DNA of 64,000 nt. Source: DTU063 sp001512695. GTDB taxonomy: Bacteria > Bacillota > Thermosediminibacteria > Thermosediminibacterales > Tepidanaerobacteraceae. Of this stretch, positions 23,605 to 32,447 are shown one piece after another. The position numbers and the translations under genes were made by a program. The notes beneath the pieces are model-generated. The model had not been told where the DNA came from and searched no databases. It saw only the letters and a program-made list of their open reading frames with translations. The stretch lies in the NCBI GenBank assembly GCA_049658265.1, contig JBASOM010000098.1, positions 1 to 64,000 on the forward strand, written 5' to 3'. Position 1 is the stretch's first letter, and each line of letters starts with the position of its first letter.

Positions 23605-24213
23605 ATGAAACCATACTTTCAGCTAGGATTGATGCCTCTAATCGGAGCGATAATCGGTTGGGGAACTAACATGTTGGCGATCAAACTAATATTTCGGCCC
23701 TTAAATCCTGTAAAAATCCCCATTTTGGGAATACAGATACAGGGTTTGATTCCTAAACGGAGGTTTGATATCTCTAGAAGTATCGGAGAGGTTTTAGAGC
23801 ATGAAATTATTTCACCTGAAGAGATTGTGGACAGCCTGACAAACAAAAACACCAAAGCAGAAATTATAAAGTATATAAAAAATTTGATAGCAAATAGAGT
23901 TAGTGAAAAACTTCCCGGCTATATCCCCTTAGGTTTTAGAGACTCAATAAGCAATTATATTGGAGATATGATTGATAGGAACGGAGCCGAAATATTCGAT
24001 GAAATGAAAACGGTAATTACCGAAAAAGCAAAAGACCAGCTGGATTTAAAGCAACTTGTAGAAAATAAAATAAATTCCCTGGACATAGAGGAACTCGAGG
24101 ATTTAATTATAAGGCTATCAAGGCAAGAATTAAGGCAAATAGAAGTTCTTGGAGGCATAATAGGATTTTTTATAGGTACAATCCAAGCTGCTATTTCTTA
24201 TTACCTGATGTGA
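23605..24213 (+). CDS. DUF445 family membrane protein
   Basis: The product has an N-terminal membrane segment containing GLMPLIGAIIGWGTNMLAIK, then FRPLNPVKIPILGIQIQGLIPKRR, the signature of DUF445 proteins (YheB-like), a helical middle, and a C-terminal hydrophobic stretch GGIIGFFIGTIQAAISYYL. About 202 residues. The function is unknown. The start is uncertain: ATG 23605 (MKPYFQLGL) has a weak GGTGAT upstream and gives the usual N-terminus, while the frame is open back to TTG 23563 within the preceding terminator. Confidence 0.85.
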   Translation: MKPYFQLGLMPLIGAIIGWGTNMLAIKLIFRPLNPVKIPILGIQIQGLIPKRRFDISRSIGEVLEHEIISPEEIVDSLTNKNTKAEIIKYIKNLIANRVSEKLPGYIPLGFRDSISNYIGDMIDRNGAEIFDEMKTVITEKAKDQLDLKQLVENKINSLDIEELEDLIIRLSRQELRQIEVLGGIIGFFIGTIQAAISYYLM

Positions 24214-24221
24214 TTATGATA

Positions 24222-24272
24222 TTAGCTATCTATTGTGTTCCCGCGAGGGCTACATAGATAGCTAATTTTTTT
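24222..24272 (+). terminator. Terminator after the DUF445 gene
   Basis: TTAGCTATCTAT (24222-24233) pairs perfectly with ATAGATAGCTAA (24254-24265), followed by TTTTTTT. It isolates the large regulator gene downstream. Confidence 0.85.
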
Positions 24273-24356
24273 TAGTTAATGTATAATAAATATATAGTGT
24301 AGCATAAACCTTTTTAAAAGTTTTATTATTCCCAATCCGCTAAAAGGGGACTTCCT

Positions 24357-27300
24357 ATGCTTAATTTAAAAGATTATGACATCCAAGAAAAAGTTTATGA
24401 GAACGGAAGCAAAATATTGTACAGGGGGTACTCAAGTGGAAACGGTAAAGCTGTTATCATAAAAGTACTCAAAGAAGAGTCTACCAGCTCTGCTGATGTT
24501 TCAAGGCTGTATTACGAATATGAAATAACTCGAAAGCTAAGCACAAAGAGCATCATGAAGCCTATCGGGCTTGAAAAAGCGGGCAACAGTCTGGCCCTTA
24601 TAATCGAATGCGATGGGGAAATATCCCTGAGAGAGTATATCGAAGGTCTACCTTTAAATGTAGAATCCTTTCTTGACATTTCAATAAAACTCACACAAAG
24701 TTTAGGCGACATCCATTACTGCGGTATTGTCCATAGAAATATAACACCCGATAATATTTTTATTGACCCTAAAATAAAGGAAGTCAGAATAACGGATTTT
24801 AGCTATGCTGTCCTTTATGATACAGACAGTTCGAAGATAACGATCAAAACTCATTTTGTTGATAACATAGAGTACATGTCCCCCGAGCAATCAGGCCAGA
24901 TAGGGGGCACCGATTTCTCGTCAGATTATTATTCTCTCGGAGTTGTATTTTACGAGATGTTAACAGGTAGGCTTCCCCTCAAAGCAGACGCTGCTGCAGA
25001 ATGGGCAGAGCTCCATGCCACTAAGGTGCCTGAAAGGCCGGATACTATCGATGCCAAGATCCCTTCGGTATTATCGGATATTGTTATGAAGCTCCTCGCT
25101 AAATCCGCCCGGGACAGATATCAGACTGCATACGGTTTATTGAAGGACTTGCTAGAATGTAAACGACAATGGCTAAAAAGCGGGAAAATTGAGCCCTTTA
25201 AACTGGGGATGCATGACATATCTACTCGCTTTAAATTGCCTACTAAGCTTATTGGAAGAGAACGGGAAACAGCAGTGCTAAAACAAGCATTTGATCGCGC
25301 CCGTTCGGGCAGTGCTGAGTTGGTATTTGTAACTGGAACTGCAGGTATAGGAAAGACCATGCTGATCAATGAGACTGTAAAAGCCCTTGTAGCTGATAAG
25401 GGCTACTACGGTTATGGGAAATATGACCAGCTGAGACAAAACGTGCCCTATGCGACTATCTCAAGTGCCTTGGGAATTGTAATAAGGCAGCTTATGGCTG
25501 AGAGCAAAGAGAAACTTGAGGAGTGGAAAAAAGACATACTCTGTTCGCTGGGCAATGCTGGCGCATTGATTACCGAAATTGTGCCGGATTTGGAAATGAT
25601 AATTGGCCGTCAACCAGCAGTTGAAATTCCTCAATCAAAGGAAGCCATAAATCGTATAATGATGGTTTTTGAAAATTTTTTAAAGGTTTTCTCAAACAGG
25701 AATACACCTCTCGTGATGTTTCTTGATGATTTGCAGTGGGCTGATCCGGCTTCTTTACGGCTTTTAGAGTTTTTATATAAAGATACCAAATTAAAATACT
25801 TGCTCATAATTGCCGCCTATCGTGACAATGAAATAGATGCAAATCATCCCATACAAAATATCATTGATAAAAAAGAGAAAACGGAGATACCTGTCACTCA
25901 GATAAAGCTCTTTCCATTTGATATAAAAGAAGTAACTGGGTTTCTGCAGGAAACATTACATAGTAGAAGAGAGAAAACGGAAAAGCTGGCTAAAATATTG
26001 TATCGCAAAACGTACGGAAATCCCTTTTTTCTAAGTCAAATGCTAGTATCAATTTGTAATCAAAAACTAATAACATTTAACATTAAAAAGGGGCGTTGGG
26101 AATGGAATGAGGAATCCATAAATAGTTTTCCAATACCGGATGATGTTTTAGTCCTGATACTCTCTAGACTTAATAATCTTACAAAAGCACAATTAGATAT
26201 TTTAAAACTGGCGTCCTGTATAGGCAATAGCTTTGACACGAAGACTTTATCAATGGTCAGCAATAGGAGGGAAGCTGAAATAGCCGCTCTTCTCATACCG
26301 GCAATAATGGAAGGGCTTGTGCTGCAATTAATTGAAGGGGACCATAAGCCTTTATCAACAGGCACAGAGGTACAAAACACTACCTACGAGTTTTTACACG
26401 ATAGAGTTAGACAAGCAGTATACTCATTATTCACTGAGTCAGAGAAAAAAACTGCACATTTAAAAGTCGGACGCTTGATTCTGCAGCTTGGCATGGGAGA
26501 AGATTTGAACGACAAAATACTGGCCGCAATGGATCATATGAATAGAGCCATAGATTTAATAACTGACCAGCAAGAATGTTTGAAACTCGCAGAGTATAAT
26601 CTACTTGCAGGACGGAAGGCCAAAGCATCTGCTGCTTATGATACTGCGGTGAATTGCATTAAAGCAGGGATTAAATTACTCCCTGTAAATGCTTGGGAAA
26701 CATATTACGATTTATGCTTTGACCTGTATGTAGAATATGCTCAAAATGAGTTTTTAATCGGAAATACATCTGAAGCAAAAGAACTATTTGGTCTGATTAT
26801 TAGACGTGCAAAAAGTGAACTTGACAAAGCTGATGTATTGGGATTGCAAATTTTGCTATATACCGGTAGTGGAGAATACGCCAAAGCAGTTGAAATTGGT
26901 ATAAAAGCATTAAAAGGGCTTGGAATGGTAATACCAGCCAATCCATCCACAAAAGATTTATTGAAAGAACTGCTATGGTATAAGCTTTTTATGAGTCGCA
27001 GAAGCATAGAGGATCTTTATAAATTGCCGGAGATGAAGGACCCGGTTCAGAGGAAAGTTGCTGAGCTCCTAATAAAGTTTATACTTGCCACTAGTACCGG
27101 TTATCCAAACTTACATTCTTTTGCTATTATAAAAGCGGGGAATCATACATTAAGATACGGAAATACCGAAATGGCTCCTATTGGCTATGTCGGTTACAGT
27201 ATTGTTGAGGGAGTTATATTTGCCAATTATGCTGCAGGTGATAGGTTGGGTAAGATGGCAATTGAACTAACCGAGAGATACGACAAAACATACCCAAAAT

Positions 27301-29045
27301 GTATTGTGTATTTTACATTTGGAGCAATAGTCTGGCACTGGTCTCATCATGCGAAAGATGGAATTGAATACTTGCAGAAAGCGGTTAAATACGCTGTCGA
27401 AGCAGGAGATGTACTCATTAACGGCTACTCCCGTACCGTTCTTTTGGAAAACAGATACATAATAGGAACACCACTGATTGATATTCTCGATGAAATCAAC
27501 AATTGTAAAAACTATATGCAAAAAGTAAAGCATGATAATCTCAACTTGAATGTTGGCATTTACAGCAGGGCCGTTTCTATTCTAACGAGTGACATCGGGT
27601 TTCATAATGGAAAAGCCGATGAAGATAAAAGTGTTTTCCGAGACACAAGAGACAAAGCATCTCTGGGGGCATATTATTACACTCAAATGCAGATTAATTA
27701 CTTTGCTGGAAATTTCAGGGAAGCACTAGCTGAAGCCGAGAAAGTAAAGGATTGCACAGCATCAATTCAAGGTTTTTTGTTGTCTGCAGAGTGTAATTTT
27801 TACCAATCACTCATAATTACTGCTATATATGAAGATATTCCAGCAAGCCAAAGAAGACGGCTTTCAAGAATTCTAAGAGACAATCAAAAACAAATGAAAA
27901 AATGGGCTATCTCCTGTCCGGAAAATTTTTTACACAAATTCCAATTGGTTGAGGCAGAGCGAATGCGTATAAGAAGAAATAAACGGCAGGCTGAGGAACT
28001 ATACGAAAAAGCGATTCAAGCTGCTTATGAGAGTGGCTATCAGCAGAATGAAGCAATAGCGTGTGAATTAGCAGCAAAGTTTTACATTGCCGAGGGAAAA
28101 CAAAGAGTAGCAAAAATATATATGAACGATGCTTTAAAATTGTATAGCCAATGGGGAGCCTCTGCAAAAGTGAAAGAAATTAGACAGCGTTATCCTGAAC
28201 TATTGGATGATATCTTAACTGATAATGAACAATTGGAAAAAGACGGGGAAAGGGATATAAAAAACGAAATTTTGAGAACCCTTATTACTGATAAGGAAAC
28301 AGCGAGCAGTTTGGAGCTAAGCATTTTGCAGAAAACAATACGCGATATAAGCGGAGAGTTCAAATCGAATCCCGAGAGTATTTTAGAAGCCGCTATGAAA
28401 TCTGTTTTCGCTACTAAGGGTTTTTTAATTATAGAAAAGGGAGATGAATTATTCATTGAAGCTGAGATAGACCATCAGAGCAACTCCACCACGGTTCGAA
28501 AACCCATTCCCTTAAAACAATGTGATGGCAAACTATCCAAGGGGATTGTCAGATATGTTGCCAACACCCGGGAAACTGTCATAATAAACAATGTCTATCA
28601 GCATGGTATCTTTACAAAAGACCCATATCTTGACCGCACCGGAGATGTTTCCATAGCATGTTTGCCGCTGTATCTTGATGGCATACCTGCAGGAGTTTTG
28701 TATCTTGAAAACAAGCTTATAGCAAATGTTTTTACCGAAGAGCGTTTAAAATTACTTGAGTTACTTATAGGTCAAACAAGTTATGCCAAGGCATTGGAAG
28801 AATTCTTATATTCAATCAAATCCCGAGAAGACATGTCATGCGAAGCTCCCGTTGAAAAGTTGACCGATAGAGAGCTAGAAATACTAAAACTAATTGCTGA
28901 AGGGTTAACAAATAATGAAATTGCCAAAAGGCTGCACATATCAAATAATACTGTAAAAACTCATATCAAGAATATATATGAGAAACTCCATGTAAACAGA
29001 AGAGTTCAGGTGGTGAAAAGGGCAAAGGAGCTAAACATACTATAG
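24357..29045 (+). CDS. Giant regulator: kinase-like, AAA/NTPase, helical repeats, GAF, LuxR HTH
   Basis: The 1562-residue protein has an N-terminal serine/threonine-kinase-like domain (about 1-275), an AAA-type ATPase of the LuxR/MalT kind (Walker A GTAGIGKT near 328-335; Walker B LVMFLDDLQWAD near 450-460), long TPR-like helices (about 640-1290), a GAF domain (about 1335-1480) and a C-terminal LuxR helix-turn-helix (about 1501-1562, LTDRELEILKLIAEGLTNNE). In the kinase domain the HRD motif is HRN (residues 126-128), the following Lys is Thr130 in ITPDN, and DFG is DFS (147-149). It is therefore probably a pseudokinase sensor of a DNA-binding regulator. It is monocistronic. Confidence 0.92.
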   Translation: MLNLKDYDIQEKVYENGSKILYRGYSSGNGKAVIIKVLKEESTSSADVSRLYYEYEITRKLSTKSIMKPIGLEKAGNSLALIIECDGEISLREYIEGLPLNVESFLDISIKLTQSLGDIHYCGIVHRNITPDNIFIDPKIKEVRITDFSYAVLYDTDSSKITIKTHFVDNIEYMSPEQSGQIGGTDFSSDYYSLGVVFYEMLTGRLPLKADAAAEWAELHATKVPERPDTIDAKIPSVLSDIVMKLLAKSARDRYQTAYGLLKDLLECKRQWLKSGKIEPFKLGMHDISTRFKLPTKLIGRERETAVLKQAFDRARSGSAELVFVTGTAGIGKTMLINETVKALVADKGYYGYGKYDQLRQNVPYATISSALGIVIRQLMAESKEKLEEWKKDILCSLGNAGALITEIVPDLEMIIGRQPAVEIPQSKEAINRIMMVFENFLKVFSNRNTPLVMFLDDLQWADPASLRLLEFLYKDTKLKYLLIIAAYRDNEIDANHPIQNIIDKKEKTEIPVTQIKLFPFDIKEVTGFLQETLHSRREKTEKLAKILYRKTYGNPFFLSQMLVSICNQKLITFNIKKGRWEWNEESINSFPIPDDVLVLILSRLNNLTKAQLDILKLASCIGNSFDTKTLSMVSNRREAEIAALLIPAIMEGLVLQLIEGDHKPLSTGTEVQNTTYEFLHDRVRQAVYSLFTESEKKTAHLKVGRLILQLGMGEDLNDKILAAMDHMNRAIDLITDQQECLKLAEYNLLAGRKAKASAAYDTAVNCIKAGIKLLPVNAWETYYDLCFDLYVEYAQNEFLIGNTSEAKELFGLIIRRAKSELDKADVLGLQILLYTGSGEYAKAVEIGIKALKGLGMVIPANPSTKDLLKELLWYKLFMSRRSIEDLYKLPEMKDPVQRKVAELLIKFILATSTGYPNLHSFAIIKAGNHTLRYGNTEMAPIGYVGYSIVEGVIFANYAAGDRLGKMAIELTERYDKTYPKCIVYFTFGAIVWHWSHHAKDGIEYLQKAVKYAVEAGDVLINGYSRTVLLENRYIIGTPLIDILDEINNCKNYMQKVKHDNLNLNVGIYSRAVSILTSDIGFHNGKADEDKSVFRDTRDKASLGAYYYTQMQINYFAGNFREALAEAEKVKDCTASIQGFLLSAECNFYQSLIITAIYEDIPASQRRRLSRILRDNQKQMKKWAISCPENFLHKFQLVEAERMRIRRNKRQAEELYEKAIQAAYESGYQQNEAIACELAAKFYIAEGKQRVAKIYMNDALKLYSQWGASAKVKEIRQRYPELLDDILTDNEQLEKDGERDIKNEILRTLITDKETASSLELSILQKTIRDISGEFKSNPESILEAAMKSVFATKGFLIIEKGDELFIEAEIDHQSNSTTVRKPIPLKQCDGKLSKGIVRYVANTRETVIINNVYQHGIFTKDPYLDRTGDVSIACLPLYLDGIPAGVLYLENKLIANVFTEERLKLLELLIGQTSYAKALEEFLYSIKSREDMSCEAPVEKLTDRELEILKLIAEGLTNNEIAKRLHISNNTVKTHIKNIYEKLHVNRRVQVVKRAKELNIL

Positions 29046-29072
29046 ATACACAATCAAATACATTTTTTCAAA

Positions 29073-29136
29073 GCACACTTCTAAAACTCGGGGTGTGCTT
29101 CATTTTATCTTTCACCTCTTCGGGTGATGTTTTTAA
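29073..29136 (+). terminator. Two tandem hairpins after the giant regulator gene
   Basis: The first hairpin pairs AAGCACAC with GTGTGCTT near 29074-29101; the second pairs TCACC with GGGTGA over CTTC near 29112-29127 and is followed by a T-rich stretch. Together they end the 4.7-kb transcript. Confidence 0.7.
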
Positions 29137-29197
29137 AAAAGACTATGTATATTATTATGTATAAAATTGTTTACTCCCCCTGGTGTTTTGATAAATT

Positions 29198-29250
29198 ACT
29201 TGAAAAGGGTTGCAAAATGAACTGTGTTCATTTTGCAACCCTTTTCAAGT
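29198..29250. terminator. 25-bp perfect inverted repeat between convergent genes
   Basis: Bases 29198-29222 and 29226-29250 are perfect inverted copies with a 3-base loop. It sits between the giant regulator (plus) and the lipoprotein gene (minus, stop at 29268), so a bidirectional terminator is the simplest reading. Neither side has a long T tract outside the stem, which is odd for a rho-independent terminator. Confidence 0.65.
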
Positions 29251-29267
29251 GCGAAAAAACTTCTGGC

Positions 29268-30581
29268 TTAATAAAACATCCTTTCCAATAGCCAACGATC
29301 GTTTTCTTTCAGCATTTTTACTTCTATAGTTGTCTCTTCCCTGCCAGCAGGTGAATCGTCAACTACGTAAATTGTTATATTTGCACTGTTTTCCTTTATA
29401 TCAGTTACCTTGTAGCGGTAATTATTCCAGTCAATGTAATATCCCATGCCCGTGTCTTTGCTAATGTCACCATGCAGCCTTCCGTCTTTGTCAACATATC
29501 TGCCGCTATTCATCAGTGAGTCAGCTTCACTCTTCAGATAAACTCCTCTAATGTAACTGTCCAGTTCCGAAAAAGTAACAAACCTCTTGTCTTTTACGGG
29601 GAACAAGGATTGTTCAGCAGGAATTTCTTCAGGCAATTCTAACGGGAGCATGGAAAGGCCGAATATGTTGTAAAAGATATCTTTGTTGGCTTCTATCAGC
29701 CATCCTGCATGAAGGCATACTTCTCTTTCGAGGTCATTAGGTTTTGCGGGCAAGATACCGATAGCCAGTTCAGTCTCATCATACGGAAGTTCAAACGTTG
29801 GAATACCTGCGGCGTAAGGAGCTATTGTGTATAGTTGATAGTAAAATATGATACCATTGGGACCGAGCAAGAAATCAGTTTCGGAATAACTCTTCACGTT
29901 TTCCCTATAATTATCAAAGTAGATGCCTTCCTTATCTTTTGCTTCTTCAATTTGACTTATGACAAGTTGGTAAACCTTCTCAAGGGCTTCTTCGTCGCTA
30001 AGACCAAAAATATCAGAAAGAGTCAGCATCTCACCGGTTCTTACATCAAAGGTTTCGGAGGACCAGTAGCTCATAGGATGCACTCCTCCGGTATATTCAT
30101 AGCTTATATTTAGAACTGACAGTAGATTATTTTCATCGTAGTAAATGTTTGATTCCCTCTCAAAGAATAAACCAAAAAAGTCGAAGCTGCCTTCCTCTGC
30201 AGCCTTTTTTGCATCCAAGGCTGCTTTTTTGCCTTCGGGCACCACATTACTTATAAAATGTTCCAGCTGCCTTTGATAATAGTTGTTTATTTCCTCAATT
30301 CCCTCAGTGCCGTCGGGGTTTTCAATATAAGGATATGAAAACCTAAAACTAACCAGATCAGAACCGTCATCATCTTTAACGGTTTCGCTGTATACTTTAA
30401 AGGAAATATTTAATGGTAAGGACTCATCGACGGCAGTCGAGGGGTCTTCAGAAGGCGTACCAAGGTTATTCTCAGAAGCTGAATGGTCGGTTGAATTGTT
30501 GGAGTTGCTACAGCCCTGCAAGAGAAAAGTAAAAAGGAGCACAGTAATTACTAGTAATAATATCTTAATATCTTTCTTCAT
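29268..30581 (-). CDS. Lipoprotein with DUF4163/DUF3298-like domains
   Basis: The 437-residue protein has a lipoprotein signal ending LLQGC (Cys about residue 24), a serine/asparagine-rich linker, and a DUF4163-like region followed by a DUF3298-like region containing YEYTGGVHPMSYWSSETFDV and GEMLTLSDIFG. Similar domains occur in RsiV anti-sigma factors and other surface lipoproteins. The C-terminal part (about 330-437) shows an additional small domain, possibly SH3- or YARHG-like. The start at 30581 (MKKDIKILLL) follows GGAGGGG. Function unknown; it should be anchored outside the membrane. No sigma factor gene is adjacent. Confidence 0.8.
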   Translation of the reverse strand: MKKDIKILLLVITVLLFTFLLQGCSNSNNSTDHSASENNLGTPSEDPSTAVDESLPLNISFKVYSETVKDDDGSDLVSFRFSYPYIENPDGTEGIEEINNYYQRQLEHFISNVVPEGKKAALDAKKAAEEGSFDFFGLFFERESNIYYDENNLLSVLNISYEYTGGVHPMSYWSSETFDVRTGEMLTLSDIFGLSDEEALEKVYQLVISQIEEAKDKEGIYFDNYRENVKSYSETDFLLGPNGIIFYYQLYTIAPYAAGIPTFELPYDETELAIGILPAKPNDLEREVCLHAGWLIEANKDIFYNIFGLSMLPLELPEEIPAEQSLFPVKDKRFVTFSELDSYIRGVYLKSEADSLMNSGRYVDKDGRLHGDISKDTGMGYYIDWNNYRYKVTDIKENSANITIYVVDDSPAGREETTIEVKMLKENDRWLLERMFY

Positions 30582-30783
30582 ATCATAACCCCTCCAGTAA
30601 TATTCAGTCTTAAAGACAAGAGAACACAAATGACATTACCAAAACCTTCCTATATCGTAATATATTCTGCTTGGATAGTAAAGTAATCCCCCAAATGGAT
30701 GATTTTCTCGAAAAAACAAGAATTTTGGAGCCGGCACGGAGTCAAAGTTACATTTAGGGGAAAAGGTTGATAGTGAAAAAGAA

Positions 30784-30811
30784 AGGGGAAAGCATATAAG
30801 TTCCCCCTATA
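30784..30811 (-). terminator. Terminator after the beta-propeller-like gene
   Basis: Read on the minus strand, a GGGGGAA arm (near 30808-30802) pairs with TTCCCC (near 30790-30784) and is followed by TTTCTTTTTC. It lies 12 bp after the stop codon at 30823. Confidence 0.65.
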
Positions 30812-30822
30812 TTTATTCATGA

Positions 30823-32352
30823 CTACATGGACTTTAGGTACGCATTTTTTGACATAAGCTCAAGAATAACCGGCATATTATCATTTATGACTTTGAAGTT
30901 TTCACTCAGCATCTCCTTTATTTTCAGAAGTCCTTCGTAATGGTTGTCGCCACAAGGTTGTAGAGCTTCGGTTGGAATGTTATCGGTTCTCCATACTTCA
31001 CAGCCATCAAAGGGATTTGCTGTTCCAAGGTATAAATCGTTTTTACTGTCTACAAAGAGGATTCTGCCACCGTAGTTGTGTGGGTTGCCAAGACCATCAA
31101 GAAATACAGAACTGAAATTAACACCATCCTCAGATATATACAGGTCAAAACCCCTTGGATATCTAATGGCTGTTAATATTTCAACAACTGCTCTGTAGGC
31201 CGCAATTAATATATTTGTTGCAGTTTCACCTATAAGGTTTTCTAAAGCAGCCCTATTTTCCAACAGGGTTGTCAGTATCACTTCCATATTATTGGAATCA
31301 TCAAAGGTGCTAATCAAGAGTTTATCCTTATATTCCTGAATCTGCCACCCGTATACATTGAAGGGATTGTTAAATCCCGACCCAAGATTCGAAAGACAAT
31401 CGCTATCCTTATCTATTATCGTGTCAAATAGAATCAAGGGGTTTCCTCCGACTATCGTTTCCCAATTGTCATCTTTATCAATTCTTATCAGGTCAAATCC
31501 AAATGGAATTAACCAAGCTAATGGCAGTGGTTTTGTTCCGCTTACATAGAGATGGTTTTTAAACACCCCCATTGCAAGGGTAGAAGTATTTAACGGATTT
31601 TCGAATCCATCAACAACAAGGGTCCAGTCATTTAACCGCGGCTCTTCGTCATTTGTTCTCCAGACTTGAATCCTATCTTCGTAGCTCGTAGATATATATA
31701 TCCTATTGTTAAACACTGCCATGTTCCATATGGAACCCCTGGGGTTTTTATCCGGATCAAAGCCCTGAACGTTAGTAATAACCGGTTCCCACGGATAAAA
31801 TTCGGGATCCTCACTGCTATAAAGTAGCGGCACTGGGTTTTCCTCGAGTTCGTCTCGAGTTGCAATATATAATTTGCCTCTATGAGTCACCATTGCCCTT
31901 GAGGATGATCCTTGAAGAATGGTGTCCTCCAAAACCCGCCAATTTACCCCATTGGTAGATTTTAATACCCGAACTCTATCGCCGGCTTCCGCTGCATAAA
32001 TAGCGGGGCTGCCTCCGAAAGGTCTGTGAGTTATCAAATATCTAAAACCTGACAGCACGGAGTTTCCAGGAGTGCTTGTGCTCCTGTAGACTCTTTGCCA
32101 AGGCAATTTTCCATCTTTTCTATATCTCCATATTTCACCCTGATTTTCTACAGGGTTTGCCATGAGCAGTGAAGGAATCCTGACATTGGGACTAATAGCA
32201 GAAATGATATTTATCAGCATATTTCTACTTGTGCCCACATAAATGTAATCTCCTAATTCACTCATGGACCATGCGTAGTTGTTTTGTCTTGCATTATTGA
32301 GGTTATTATTATCAAACCCGTTTGTCGGGGTTAGCTTCTTGAAAGAACTCAT
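30823..32352 (-). CDS. Beta-propeller-like orphan protein
   Basis: The 509-residue protein has no signal peptide or membrane segment. It carries repeated beta-rich units such as LGDYIYVGTS, RGKLYIATRD, FNNRIYISTSYEDRIQVWRT, FKNHLYVSGT, YKDKLLISTF and KNDLYLGTANPFDGCEVWRT, spaced 45-90 residues apart, in the style of sialidase- or Kelch-like propellers. I do not recognise the family. The start at 32352 (MSSFKKLTPTNGF) follows GAGGAGG; the ATG 9 bases upstream adjoins the RBS. It stands alone between the lipoprotein gene and the metH-like gene. Confidence 0.7.
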   Translation of the reverse strand: MSSFKKLTPTNGFDNNNLNNARQNNYAWSMSELGDYIYVGTSRNMLINIISAISPNVRIPSLLMANPVENQGEIWRYRKDGKLPWQRVYRSTSTPGNSVLSGFRYLITHRPFGGSPAIYAAEAGDRVRVLKSTNGVNWRVLEDTILQGSSSRAMVTHRGKLYIATRDELEENPVPLLYSSEDPEFYPWEPVITNVQGFDPDKNPRGSIWNMAVFNNRIYISTSYEDRIQVWRTNDEEPRLNDWTLVVDGFENPLNTSTLAMGVFKNHLYVSGTKPLPLAWLIPFGFDLIRIDKDDNWETIVGGNPLILFDTIIDKDSDCLSNLGSGFNNPFNVYGWQIQEYKDKLLISTFDDSNNMEVILTTLLENRAALENLIGETATNILIAAYRAVVEILTAIRYPRGFDLYISEDGVNFSSVFLDGLGNPHNYGGRILFVDSKNDLYLGTANPFDGCEVWRTDNIPTEALQPCGDNHYEGLLKIKEMLSENFKVINDNMPVILELMSKNAYLKSM

Positions 32353-32447
32353 AAAGTACATCCTCCTCTTTTTTCAATGAGACTTTTTTCACTATAATAT
32401 ATGCCCATGGTGGTTAACATTGCTACTAAGAGAAGGATGTCTTACTT

